Source of the DNA: Bacillota bacterium
GTDB taxonomy: Bacteria > Bacillota > Clostridia > Peptostreptococcales > Anaerovoracaceae
NCBI GenBank assembly: GCA_029239605.1
Contig: JARBUO010000001.1
Location: 1 to 64,000, forward strand
Direction: 5' to 3'
DNA: 64,000 bases
In this document: one piece after another, positions 16,985 to 24,688 of the stretch
How the letters are laid out: each line of letters begins with the position of its first letter
Position numbering within the stretch: the first letter of the stretch is position 1
The notes under the pieces: generated by a model
What the model was told of the DNA's origin: nothing
Database searches by the model: none
The model's input: only the letters and a program-made list of their open reading frames with translations
Made by a program: the position numbers and the translations under genes

Positions 16985-17233
16985 ATGGACAGAAATACAA
17001 TACTTTTTAATAGCCCAGACAAAGGAGAGCAACAGACAACGGAAGATATCCTGAAAACTGTTTACGACGCTTTAGAAGAAAAAGGCTATAATGCAATCGA
17101 TCAGATGGTAGGCTACATTCTGTCGGGTGATCCTTCTTATATTACAGGACATAATAATGCCAGGAATATCATCCGACATATTGAACGTGACGACCTTGTT
17201 GAAGAGCTGCTCAGGGCATTTCTGAAAAAATAA
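16985..17233 (+). CDS. ireB: IreB family regulatory phosphoprotein (UPF0297)
   Basis: The 82-residue protein starts MDRNTILFNSPD and has the family core VYDALEEKGYNAIDQMVGYI followed by DPSYITGHNNAR. In Enterococcus, IreB is phosphorylated by the IreK kinase and lowers cephalosporin resistance; its partner here is unknown. GAAGGTGAG lies just before ATG 16985, so the longer in-frame start at 16928 is rejected. The position between alaS and ruvX is conserved in Firmicutes. The gene has its own promoter and a terminator after it, so it is a separate unit here. Confidence 0.9.
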   Translation: MDRNTILFNSPDKGEQQTTEDILKTVYDALEEKGYNAIDQMVGYILSGDPSYITGHNNARNIIRHIERDDLVEELLRAFLKK

Positions 17234-17273
17234 GAGTTGCTGCATCAAAAACAGTATTTTAAAACAGATAAGT

Positions 17274-17300
17274 AAAGCGGGCTATTCAGTCCGCTTTCTT
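17274..17300 (+). terminator. Terminator after ireB
   Basis: AAAGCGGGCT (17274-17283) pairs with AGTCCGCTTT (17288-17297) over a 4-base loop, with one G-U pair, followed by CTT. Confidence 0.7.
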
Positions 17301-17340
17301 GATGTATATAAAAATAAATCTGATAGAAAACGAAACAGAA

Positions 17341-17394
17341 ATAAAATAAATAAAATAAATAAAATAAATAAAATAAATAAAATATATAAAATAA
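17341..17394 (+). repeat. 9-base tandem repeat (ATAAAATAA), six units
   Basis: Six units of ATAAAATAA, the fifth ending in TAT, lie about 50 bases before ruvX. They are pure A/T and could be a variable-length tract that alters promoter spacing. No clear -35/-10 pair is seen around them. Confidence 0.85.
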
Positions 17395-17441
17395 TAATTA
17401 AAGAAGTTTTTGCCTCAGATCATATAGGAAGGAAAAGAATC

Positions 17442-17909
17442 ATGAAAATAATTGCTTTAGACGTAGGAGATAAAACCATTGGGGTTGCTCTTAGTGATGA
17501 TCTTATGATTACCGCGCAAGGCCTCATGACCATAGAACGGGTTGGGATTCGCAAGGATACCGGAAAAGTTATGGATCTTGTTAAAGAATATAACTGTGAT
17601 ACTGTTGTAGTTGGACTTCCTAAAAATCTCAACGGTACAGACAGCATCCAAACTGAAAAAGTATACGAATTCAAAAGTATGCTGGAAAACAAAATGCGAA
17701 GCATGGGAATGAGCAAAATCGGAATTGAATTTCAGGATGAGCGATTTACTACGCTAATGGCTGAAAAAGTTCTAATTGAAGCAGATGTCAGCAGAAAAAA
17801 ACGAAAAGATGTCATTGATAAGCAAGCTGCTGTACTAATTCTTCAGGGATATTTGGAACGTATGAGAAATATTCGGCTAAAAAAGGAACAGGAAGAAACG
17901 CTGGAATAG
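17442..17909 (+). CDS. ruvX: RuvX/YqgF family nuclease (putative Holliday junction resolvase)
   Basis: The 155-residue protein has an RNase H-like fold with the first acidic motif in IIALDVGDKTIGVALSD and the later motifs GLPKNLNG, DERFTT and the DKQAAVLILQGYL helix with its aspartate. YqgF proteins take part in 16S rRNA 5' end processing and have been proposed as Holliday junction resolvases. The ATG follows AGGAAGG. It is next to ireB as in other Firmicutes, but the usual following yrzB and mltG are not here; mltG is at 54.5 kb on the other strand. Confidence 0.92.
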   Translation: MKIIALDVGDKTIGVALSDDLMITAQGLMTIERVGIRKDTGKVMDLVKEYNCDTVVVGLPKNLNGTDSIQTEKVYEFKSMLENKMRSMGMSKIGIEFQDERFTTLMAEKVLIEADVSRKKRKDVIDKQAAVLILQGYLERMRNIRLKKEQEETLE

Positions 17910-17927
17910 GCGGTTTCTTTCATCCAT

Positions 17928-17961
17928 ATCTATTCCTAAAATTACAATTTTCGGAATAGAT
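17928..17961. repeat. Long near-perfect palindrome after ruvX
   Basis: ATCTATTCC-T-AAAATT (17928-17943) pairs with AATTTT-C-GGAATAGAT (17946-17961), giving 15 pairs around one mismatch and a 2-base centre. No T-run follows on the plus strand. It may act as a weak terminator, an mRNA 3' end protector or a protein site. Confidence 0.6.
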
Positions 17962-18531
17962 CTTAACGCATAAAAAATAGCGGCTGGATTTTGGCTGATT
18001 TTAGCTTGTTTGAACCGGCTGCCTATATCTATCAGATCTATCTATTATTTCATTATATTTTTAATTGTTATTATATTTAATTATTTATATCTATGCGCCT
18101 TACTTCTTTACGTAACGCTTTCCCATACAAATTAAATTTCAGCTTTTCTCCATCATATATTCTTTAGATCTTATTTTAATTCCTTAGCACTGCATTAGAT
18201 TCAATAGCGCATTAAAGTATACTTTTTTAGTCCACACAATCTATTATCAAGTTATCATGATGATCACTATATTATAATCTGCTTTTAAAAGTATCTTGAT
18301 AAATTCCTTCCTAATTTACCTTTCTACGGGAAAAATCATCATTTTGATCAATTATACGACGTTCAATGCTCAGAGCCCAGTAATTGCAATGATTCCATGG
18401 GTCTAGGCTCTAATTTGCGTTTTTAGCGTTTTTTTTGATGGGGGCTATGGTTTTATACCTTTGCGTACAAACTTTCAAACAGTGGGATGGGCTGATTTTA
18501 TGATAAAGTATGTCCTGAAAGACGATTACTG
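17962..18531. other. AT-rich gene-free region at the convergent junction
   Basis: No convincing coding frame or known RNA was found on either strand. The base composition is much more AT-rich than the genes around it. AGAGCC and GGCTCT (about 18370-18411) form a weak long-range hairpin, and T-runs follow near 18420. The strand of genes switches here, so it could be a rearrangement joint. Confidence 0.6.
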
Positions 18532-18581
18532 TGATGATAAGCCTTCACTGACTCTATGATGATAGGACTTCACTGACTATT
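18532..18581. repeat. 25-base tandem duplication at the yneA 3' end
   Basis: Two adjacent 25-base units (18532-18556 and 18557-18581) agree at 21 of 25 positions, sharing TGATGATA and TTCACTGACT. They end four bases before the yneA-like stop codon, so they lie in its 3' untranslated region. Confidence 0.8.
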
Positions 18582-18584
18582 ACA

Positions 18585-18887
18585 TTATATATAAGCTGGG
18601 ATCAGTATTTTTTGGCCAGGGTAAATGCTGTCTGCTTGGAGATCATTAATCCTGCAGATCTCATGGATGATGAATCGTGTGTCTTTACCGTCTGGACCGA
18701 ATTCCTGCGCCAGGTTCCAAAGAGTATCTCCGGATTGTACCAGGATTTCAGAATAAACCGGCTTCATAAGGCTTTGAGAATTATAAGCGCCAAATACAGT
18801 ACCGGCAGTACTGAACACGAAAAGGATCATAAGCGTCATAAATAAAGTAAACCGTAATTTTGATTTGATTCTATATTTCTTCTTCAT
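18585..18887 (-). CDS. yneA: YneA-like SOS cell-division suppressor (LysM domain)
   Basis: The 100-residue protein has a basic N-terminus, one membrane segment (about 13-33) and a LysM domain (about 48-98, VQSGDTLWNLAQEFGPDG to YPGQKILIPAYI). This is the layout of YneA, which is made during the SOS response and halts division. The naming rests on that layout and on three LexA-type boxes over its promoter. GGAG precedes the ATG. In most Firmicutes yneA is divergent from lexA; here no lexA is seen in the window. The exact orthology is not proven because LysM proteins are numerous. Confidence 0.82.
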   Translation of the reverse strand: MKKKYRIKSKLRFTLFMTLMILFVFSTAGTVFGAYNSQSLMKPVYSEILVQSGDTLWNLAQEFGPDGKDTRFIIHEICRINDLQADSIYPGQKILIPAYI

Positions 18888-18920
18888 AATGAAATTCTCC
18901 TTTTCTTATTCAGCAAGTTT

Positions 18921-18990
18921 GAACATTTGTTCTTTTCTTCATAATATACAAACATTAGTTCTTTGTCAAGTGATTTATGAACATTTGTTC
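18921..18990 (-). promoter_or_regulatory. Three LexA (SOS) boxes over the yneA promoter
   Basis: Two perfect GAACATTTGTTC palindromes (18921-18932 and 18979-18990) flank an imperfect one, AAACATTAGTTC (18950-18961). They match the Gram-positive SOS box GAACnnnnGTTC. The middle box lies in the promoter spacer, the outer ones beyond the -35 and in the leader, an arrangement expected to give tight repression. Confidence 0.9.
18941..18969 (-). promoter_or_regulatory. Sigma-A promoter of yneA
   Basis: Read on the minus strand: TTGACA (18969-18964), a 17-base spacer, TATTAT (18946-18941). Near consensus, so expression is probably set by LexA release. Confidence 0.85.
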
Positions 18991-19074
18991 TTTTTAAATA
19001 AAAAAATAAAATGCAGTATTTATTGGGTAACCTGCATTTATTCGATAGTGTTTCTCTCGTAAATCGACGGTTCT

Positions 19075-20304
19075 CTAAGCAGACTTTCCGTGATACAAGA
19101 CCGGTATGGCTGCTGCAATAAGAATCATTCCCATAAAAGCTGGGGCTGCATGGCCAAGAGATACGTAAATTCTGCCGCCGATGATGGGCCCAATGATTCT
19201 TGCAAAGGATTGAATCGATTGGCAGCCGCCTTGGATCCTTCCCTGTTCACTGTCATCCACGGATTTTGAGATCAGCCCGTTAAATGAAGGGCCGAAAAGC
19301 GAGTCCCCAAAACCGAAGAGAAACATGCCTGCTATAAAAAACGGGTAGAATGTTAGCAAGGAGGAAGAAGCAATAAGACTGTAGCCCGCAATTTCGAAAA
19401 CCATTCCCAAAATTGCAATTCCACCATCACTAAGTTTGAGCAGAAGCTTTGGCATGATCAACCCTTGAGAAATGATATCTTGAATGCCCATAATGGAAAA
19501 CATCAAACCAATGAGTGCCGGCTGCCAGTGAAAGGTGTCAATGGTAAATTGCGAAAAAACCGCCTGCAGCGACCCGTTGGGTACCCAAAGTAAGAATGCT
19601 GGGACAAGGAGTCTTTTTAATTTCCTGACAGAAAGCAGGTTGATTAGTTGAAGGAACGGATTTAATCTCGCAGCGGTAATTCTTTGCAGTCTATTATTTC
19701 TGTCCAGGCTCTCAGGCATAAATAAGAATCCATATCCCACATTGATTAAAGTGATGGCTGCACCAAAAAACATGGGAGCCGCATATCCAAACTTTGTAAG
19801 CAACCCACCTAGTGTCGGCCCAATGACAACACCTGCACCTGCAAACGCGCTCACCCAGCCAAAATATTTTGTACGCTGTTCCCTTGGTGTGATATCGGCA
19901 AAATATGCAAAGATCGTACTGATACTCCCACCAGTTATTCCTTCTATGATGCGCCCTAAAAAGAGTACCCACAACGCACCGCCTATGCCAAAAACAAGGT
20001 ATCCCATGGCAGAACCGGATAGACATATCAAAAGTAATGGACGGCGACCGTATCTGTCACTCAAAGCCCCCAATCCTGGTGCTGCAAAAAACACACAGAC
20101 TGCATAAACAGATGTGAGCAATGTAACAACGATGGCTTGGTCTTTGGAATTGCTGATATAAGGTTGTACCAGAAACGGAACGACTGGCGCTATGATGGTA
20201 AAGCCTATACCGCTAAGAAATACAGACATAAGGCCGAATAGCAGCGCTTTTCTATCAATGGTATTATTTGCCGACTGTTCATGATTTGTTATTAATTTGA
20301 ACAT
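19075..20304 (-). CDS. Major facilitator superfamily efflux transporter
   Basis: The 409-residue inner-membrane protein has about 12 hydrophobic segments. It carries motif A of the superfamily in GALSDRYGRRPLLL and the antiporter motif C in GAGVVIGPTLGGLL, so it belongs to the drug:proton antiporter group near TetA. The substrate cannot be told. A consensus promoter and GGAG site precede ATG 20304. The MarR gene upstream is separated by a terminator and a set of 27-base repeats, and is the obvious candidate regulator. Confidence 0.88.
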   Translation of the reverse strand: MFKLITNHEQSANNTIDRKALLFGLMSVFLSGIGFTIIAPVVPFLVQPYISNSKDQAIVVTLLTSVYAVCVFFAAPGLGALSDRYGRRPLLLICLSGSAMGYLVFGIGGALWVLFLGRIIEGITGGSISTIFAYFADITPREQRTKYFGWVSAFAGAGVVIGPTLGGLLTKFGYAAPMFFGAAITLINVGYGFLFMPESLDRNNRLQRITAARLNPFLQLINLLSVRKLKRLLVPAFLLWVPNGSLQAVFSQFTIDTFHWQPALIGLMFSIMGIQDIISQGLIMPKLLLKLSDGGIAILGMVFEIAGYSLIASSSLLTFYPFFIAGMFLFGFGDSLFGPSFNGLISKSVDDSEQGRIQGGCQSIQSFARIIGPIIGGRIYVSLGHAAPAFMGMILIAAAIPVLYHGKSA

Positions 20305-20346
20305 AAATTTCTCCTTCTTTATTATTGCTTCCTCGGATGCGAAATT

Positions 20347-20375
20347 ATCGTATCACCATTTTGCTTCCTTGTCAA
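20347..20375 (-). promoter_or_regulatory. Sigma-A promoter of the efflux gene
   Basis: On the minus strand: TTGACA (20375-20370), a 17-base spacer, TACGAT (20352-20347). Confidence 0.75.
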
Positions 20376-20390
20376 CAAAAATGAAGACAA

Positions 20391-20424
20391 TAAAAAGCAG
20401 CCTATTCTAAAGATAGCTGGCTGC
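20391..20424 (-). terminator. Terminator after marR
   Basis: On the minus strand GCAGCC (20424-20419) pairs with GGCTGC (20402-20397), with extra pairing inside, followed by a TTTTTA tract. It separates marR from the efflux gene. Confidence 0.75.
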
Positions 20425-20457
20425 CTTATACTTACACTGATGATTCAATTGATTTGG

Positions 20458-20536
20458 AGCGAATGCCCCTATTTAGTGATTCTGATCGAATGCCGATATT
20501 TCGTGATTCGGTTTCAATGTCCACATTCTGATCCGG
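20458..20536. repeat. Three degenerate 27-base tandem repeats between marR and the efflux gene
   Basis: Units at 20458-20484, 20485-20511 and 20512-20536 share CGAATGCC, TATTT and GTGATTC (the third is more diverged and 25 bases long). They start two bases past the marR stop codon. They may be MarR-binding sites or a decaying tandem duplication. Confidence 0.7.
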
Positions 20537-20538
20537 AT

Positions 20539-21021
20539 TTATTGTCCTCGTCCAGTTTTTATTTCTTCATCCAATTTTTTTAGTTCTTCATCCAAGTGGC
20601 GATTATAACGATCCACAAAGCGGAGCATACTGTCAAATTGTTCCTCCGTGACTGGCTGGAAGACTGCTTTATCCCGGTTTTGAAATTCAGCATGTAACTG
20701 CTCATGGATTTTATAAATATCCTGCCCTTTCTCTGTGAGCCTGAAATAGATTTCTTTTCGATTCTCCGGCTTTTTATAGCTTTCTATAACTCCTTTATTG
20801 ATCAACTTCGCTGTTAATTTGCTGATGGCTCCGGTGGTCATAAAAAATGACTCCGCGAGTTTTGTTACGTTTGGATCTTCGTTTCTCCCTATGTATTCAA
20901 CGCAATGCACTTCTGACGACTTATAGCCCTTAAGGCTTTCCTCCATCTTTAGCCGGTTAAGCCATCCCATCTTGTTTAATACATCCCTGAGACCTCTCAA
21001 GACCTGATCTTCTTTGTTCAT
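20539..21021 (-). CDS. MarR-family transcriptional regulator
   Basis: The 160-residue protein has the winged-helix core of MarR regulators: VTKLAESFFMTTGAISKLT (recognition helix region, about 50-75) and the wing ESYKKPENRKEIYFRLTEKG. Such proteins usually repress nearby transporter or detoxification genes until a small ligand binds. It starts 34 bases after the TVP38 gene stop would end on the other side (same strand order: TVP38, marR, efflux), so the three may form one response group. GGAGG precedes the ATG at 21021. Confidence 0.88.
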   Translation of the reverse strand: MNKEDQVLRGLRDVLNKMGWLNRLKMEESLKGYKSSEVHCVEYIGRNEDPNVTKLAESFFMTTGAISKLTAKLINKGVIESYKKPENRKEIYFRLTEKGQDIYKIHEQLHAEFQNRDKAVFQPVTEEQFDSMLRFVDRYNRHLDEELKKLDEEIKTGRGQ

Positions 21022-21054
21022 TGGCCTTTCCCTCCTGACCCTTGATTCTCTTCC

Positions 21055-21792
21055 TTATGATTTTTCTCTTACCATTCGGCAGTAGACTTTGTCTGTCCAT
21101 GCCATAAGCCGATCTCGCTGCAAGATGCCTGCCGTAAAAAGGATTACAGCGGCTACTGCAAGCGCGATGAGCCCAATATAGCTCCCATTATAGAACATGC
21201 TGCCCATCATGACACTTCCCATCATGGCAGGAAGCCTTCCCCCCAGTGATAGCATAAGGAACGGTATAATCCGTATTTCGGATACACCGGCTGCATATGT
21301 GAAAATATCCTTGGGAATCCCAGGGATCAGAAAAATTACAAAGAGAATCACGAAAGATCTCTTCTTGTTCAACGTATGAACAAACCGAGAGAATTTTTCT
21401 TCTCCGAAAATCAAATGAAGTGCATCCTTCCCAAGGAGACGGGCCAGATAAAAGGTTATCACGGTGCCTAAGGCAACCCCAATCACGGAAAAGAGAAGCC
21501 CCAGCAAAAATTTGTACGCGTACCCTGCCGCAAACTGCAGTGCCTGCCCCGGCAGAACCGATATAATAATCTGAAACACCTGCAGCCCAATGTAGATGAA
21601 GATGCTTGCAGTCTTATACTGTTTCAGTACTTTATTGATTTCTTCCAGGTTCTTAAATCGGTCAATCAGCTCTGGATAAGTAAAGTAAACATAAACCGGC
21701 ACTGCGATGATAATACTGAGCAGAATCACCAGTTTTAATATGGAAACAAATGTTCTTAATCGTTTTTTGCGCGCTGAAGAATCAATGGTCAT
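21055..21792 (-). CDS. TVP38/TMEM64 family (VTT domain) membrane protein
   Basis: The 245-residue inner-membrane protein has about six hydrophobic segments. The VTT-domain signatures are visible in SVLPGQALQFAAGYAYKF and IPGIPKDIFTYAAG. Members of this wider DedA-like superfamily move lipids between leaflets or maintain membrane potential; the exact role here is unknown. I chose ATG 21792 rather than GTG 21801 because AGGTGAG, which includes that GTG, lies 5 bases before the ATG. The gene is followed by marR after 33 bases. Confidence 0.85.
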   Translation of the reverse strand: MTIDSSARKKRLRTFVSILKLVILLSIIIAVPVYVYFTYPELIDRFKNLEEINKVLKQYKTASIFIYIGLQVFQIIISVLPGQALQFAAGYAYKFLLGLLFSVIGVALGTVITFYLARLLGKDALHLIFGEEKFSRFVHTLNKKRSFVILFVIFLIPGIPKDIFTYAAGVSEIRIIPFLMLSLGGRLPAMMGSVMMGSMFYNGSYIGLIALAVAAVILFTAGILQRDRLMAWTDKVYCRMVREKS

Positions 21793-21921
21793 TTCTCTCA
21801 CCTGAATTTATAAAATCATTGTTGTATTGTGATCTGATTATTATGTCCGAATTCTTTCTTTTTTATCTTCTTGCAACGCTTTCTGAATGTCATGCTCCAG
21901 GTTGTATGGAACTGACTCATC

Positions 21922-23220
21922 CTACTCGCTGAAATTCAGTAGATTATTTCGATATAATTCCTGAAGCGCTTTGATTACGCCAAATTTTGAGTGTTCATAG
22001 GTCAGACCCCCCTGAAAGTAAACGATATACGGCGGCCGTATCGGAGCATCCGCGCTGAGTTCAATGGAAGAGCCCTGGATAAAGGCACCTGCAGCCATGA
22101 TTACCTGATCTTCATATCCGGGCATATCCCATGGAACCGGCTTGACGTGAGCATCTATAGGCGCTGCCGCCTGAATCCCTTCACAGAATGCAACCACTGC
22201 TTCCGGTGAGCCCAATTTCACTGCCTCAATGATGTCGCTTCGCTTATCTTCGGGCTTGGGGCAGACATCAAAGCCAAGATTTTGGAAGACTTTGCTGCAT
22301 AGAATTGCCCCTTTCACTGCCCCGTTTACCGTTTTGGGCGCAAGGAACAGTCCCTGAAACATAGTACGGGTTTGACCGAAGGTTAGTCCGCATTCTCCAC
22401 CGATTCCAGGAGAAGTCATCCGATAGGATATGTTTTCGATCAGGTCAGCACGACCTGCAATATATCCTCCAGTCAGTGCAAGTCCTCCGCCGGGGTTTTT
22501 GATAAGAGAGCCTGCTACAACATCGGCTCCAACTTCCGTCGGCTCCTTAACATCAAGGAATTCCCCATAGCAATTGTCCACCATGCAGACGATATCAGCG
22601 CGTATGGATTTCACAAGTTGAGCCCATTCCTCTATTTCCGGTATGGTAATGGCTTTTCTCCAGCCGTATCCGGTGGCCCGCTGAAGTGTAACCATCCTTG
22701 TTTTCGGTGTGATTGCAGCAGCAAGAGCTGATAGGTCGATGGTTCCGTCTTCCTTCAGTTCCACCTGCTTATAGAGAATTCCGAAATCCTTAAGAGATCC
22801 TTTTCCCTCGCCCCGAATTCCAATTACTTCTTCCAGGGTATCATACGGCTTTCCTGTACAGTAGATCAGTTCGTCTCCAGGTCTGAGAATTCCGGATAGT
22901 GTCAATGTCAGCGCATGGGTTCCGTTGACGATTATCGGCCGGACCAAAGCGGTATCTGTTTTGAAAATATCAGCATAGACTTTTTCCAGTGCCTCCCGCC
23001 CAGGATCATTATATCCGTATCCAGTATTCCAACCAAAATGCATGTCGGAAATTCTGTTCTTCTGAAATGCATTCAAAATTTTGTATTGATTAAAGGCCAT
23101 GATGTCGTCAAGTTCATAAAAGATATCTTGAATTTGGCTCTCTGCTTCTGAAACTGCATTCAGTACGTTTTCGCTGATCCCGAATTCTTTATTTAAAAAT
23201 TGATAGGTATTCTTCTGCAT
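21922..23220 (-). CDS. ynbB: Methionine gamma-lyase family (YnbB, aluminium-resistance) PLP protein
   Basis: The 432-residue protein is a fold-type I PLP enzyme of the Met_gamma_lyase family, formerly called aluminium resistance protein. The PLP lysine is in GSLIKNPGGGLALTGG, and the N-terminal FGWNTGYGYNDPGRE block is typical. The true substrate is not established. In Firmicutes this gene usually sits near miaA, hfq and lexA; here it follows a tyrosine recombinase and miaA, and no hfq or lexA is seen. GGAG precedes ATG 23220. Confidence 0.88.
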   Translation of the reverse strand: MQKNTYQFLNKEFGISENVLNAVSEAESQIQDIFYELDDIMAFNQYKILNAFQKNRISDMHFGWNTGYGYNDPGREALEKVYADIFKTDTALVRPIIVNGTHALTLTLSGILRPGDELIYCTGKPYDTLEEVIGIRGEGKGSLKDFGILYKQVELKEDGTIDLSALAAAITPKTRMVTLQRATGYGWRKAITIPEIEEWAQLVKSIRADIVCMVDNCYGEFLDVKEPTEVGADVVAGSLIKNPGGGLALTGGYIAGRADLIENISYRMTSPGIGGECGLTFGQTRTMFQGLFLAPKTVNGAVKGAILCSKVFQNLGFDVCPKPEDKRSDIIEAVKLGSPEAVVAFCEGIQAAAPIDAHVKPVPWDMPGYEDQVIMAAGAFIQGSSIELSADAPIRPPYIVYFQGGLTYEHSKFGVIKALQELYRNNLLNFSE

Positions 23221-23451
23221 GATACATTCTCCATTTTTTCTCGTGTTCTTATTTCGTGTTTTAGCTGACTTCTATTTTATTTCCTTATATTCTTTTCTGG
23301 AAAAGTTCTTTATCATTTTTTAGTTATTATCGTAAATTTATATTAGCAGGTATTCGGTATACATAATATATTTATGGTCTCATCCTCGTACCGATGCTTC
23401 TCCTATGCGATATGTCTCAGGCTTAGGCTTCCTGTCGAAAGGTCTGCATTA

Positions 23452-24606
23452 TCAACGATTTTTATCGAATTCATCTTCCCATTCAAAGTTTTTGACCAGA
23501 TCCTTCTTCACATTTTTCTTGTGCGCTGCGTAGAGCTGCGTTGTCGTCACATTCTCGTGATCCAAAAGGGCTTGCACATCAAAGATGGAATTTCCCCGCC
23601 CGATCAGCGATGTGGCTGCAGTAGCCCTCAATTTATGCGGGCTGTAACCAGCTGATCTTGAGGTAGCCATTCCGATTGAAGTATATTTCTTTGCGAGTTC
23701 CCTGATCTGGCGCTCGGTCATTCGCTTCCCCTGCAGAGAAAGGAATAGGGCGTCTTTATGTTGCACTGTCAACGCTTCATCTGCTGCACGCTCTTCATTG
23801 ATATACGCCAGAACGGTCTTTTCAACCGATTGATTCAGCGGCATGATGGACTCCTTGCCCCGCTTCCGGTAAATCTTAAACTCTCCCCGATTGAAGTTAA
23901 AGGAGGACACGTTGAGCTGCTGCAGCTCCGAGATCCGAAGCCCATATGTAAGAAATAAGATTAAAATCGCTTTATCCCGCTTCTTTGTTTTCTCCCAGAA
24001 TTCCCGCTCTTTTTTTGTGAGATTGCCCCCGGTGGAGACAGCATCCAGCATTCTCATCACTTCATCGTCCTGTAACGCTTTAATTTCCCGTTCTCCCGGC
24101 TTTGGAGTCTTGATGGGATCAAAGCCGTCAGTAATATTTTTGCGGACCATTTCATCCCGGTAGAGGTACTTAAAAAGCACCGAAATAGATGACTTTTTTC
24201 TGGATAATGACTTTTTATCATTTTCGTAGATGTAGACTGTTTTTTCTTTTTCTACTTTGTATCTTCTGCAATAGTCTATAAAGAGATTGACATCAGCGGC
24301 CCGAATACTATCTAGTTCTTCCAGCTTAATCTCTTTCGGAAGTTTGGCCTCAGTCAGGTCGGTTTCATGAATCAGATAATTGCAGAAAAAACGGATATCC
24401 TGCAAATACGCCAGCCTGGTCATTGGCAGGACATTGCCCTTTAAATACATAAAGAAGCCATTTAAATATCGTGGAAGCTCCTCCTGTATTTCCTGACATT
24501 TTTCAAAAATTTCTTGTTCCTTCAGGATAATGTTGTCCGGCTTATCACTCTTATTATGAATTTTTAATTCTTTTTGTGCTTCTTTCTTCACTGCCATCTT
24601 TGCCAT
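23452..24606 (-). CDS. Tyrosine recombinase/integrase (XerC/D-like)
   Basis: The 384-residue protein has an N-terminal SAM-like core-binding domain (about 45-165) and a C-terminal catalytic domain with R224 (YGLRISEL), a lysine in YRKRGKE, H324 and R327 (SPHKLRATA), H350 (LLDHENVTT) and the nucleophile Y359. All catalytic residues are present. It has a long charged N-terminal extension rich in K and E. It starts at ATG 24606 after AGGAG. No att sites, excisionase or cargo were seen, and it sits in a conserved repair gene block, so it is more likely a resident Xer-like recombinase than a recent mobile element. Confidence 0.88.
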   Translation of the reverse strand: MAKMAVKKEAQKELKIHNKSDKPDNIILKEQEIFEKCQEIQEELPRYLNGFFMYLKGNVLPMTRLAYLQDIRFFCNYLIHETDLTEAKLPKEIKLEELDSIRAADVNLFIDYCRRYKVEKEKTVYIYENDKKSLSRKKSSISVLFKYLYRDEMVRKNITDGFDPIKTPKPGEREIKALQDDEVMRMLDAVSTGGNLTKKEREFWEKTKKRDKAILILFLTYGLRISELQQLNVSSFNFNRGEFKIYRKRGKESIMPLNQSVEKTVLAYINEERAADEALTVQHKDALFLSLQGKRMTERQIRELAKKYTSIGMATSRSAGYSPHKLRATAATSLIGRGNSIFDVQALLDHENVTTTQLYAAHKKNVKKDLVKNFEWEDEFDKNR

Positions 24607-24688
24607 TTTTTTCTCCTGATGTACAAGGTTCCTTCTTGTTCGAGACACCTTGTGCTTTTATTACGCTCTCAGTAACCTAACCTAATGT

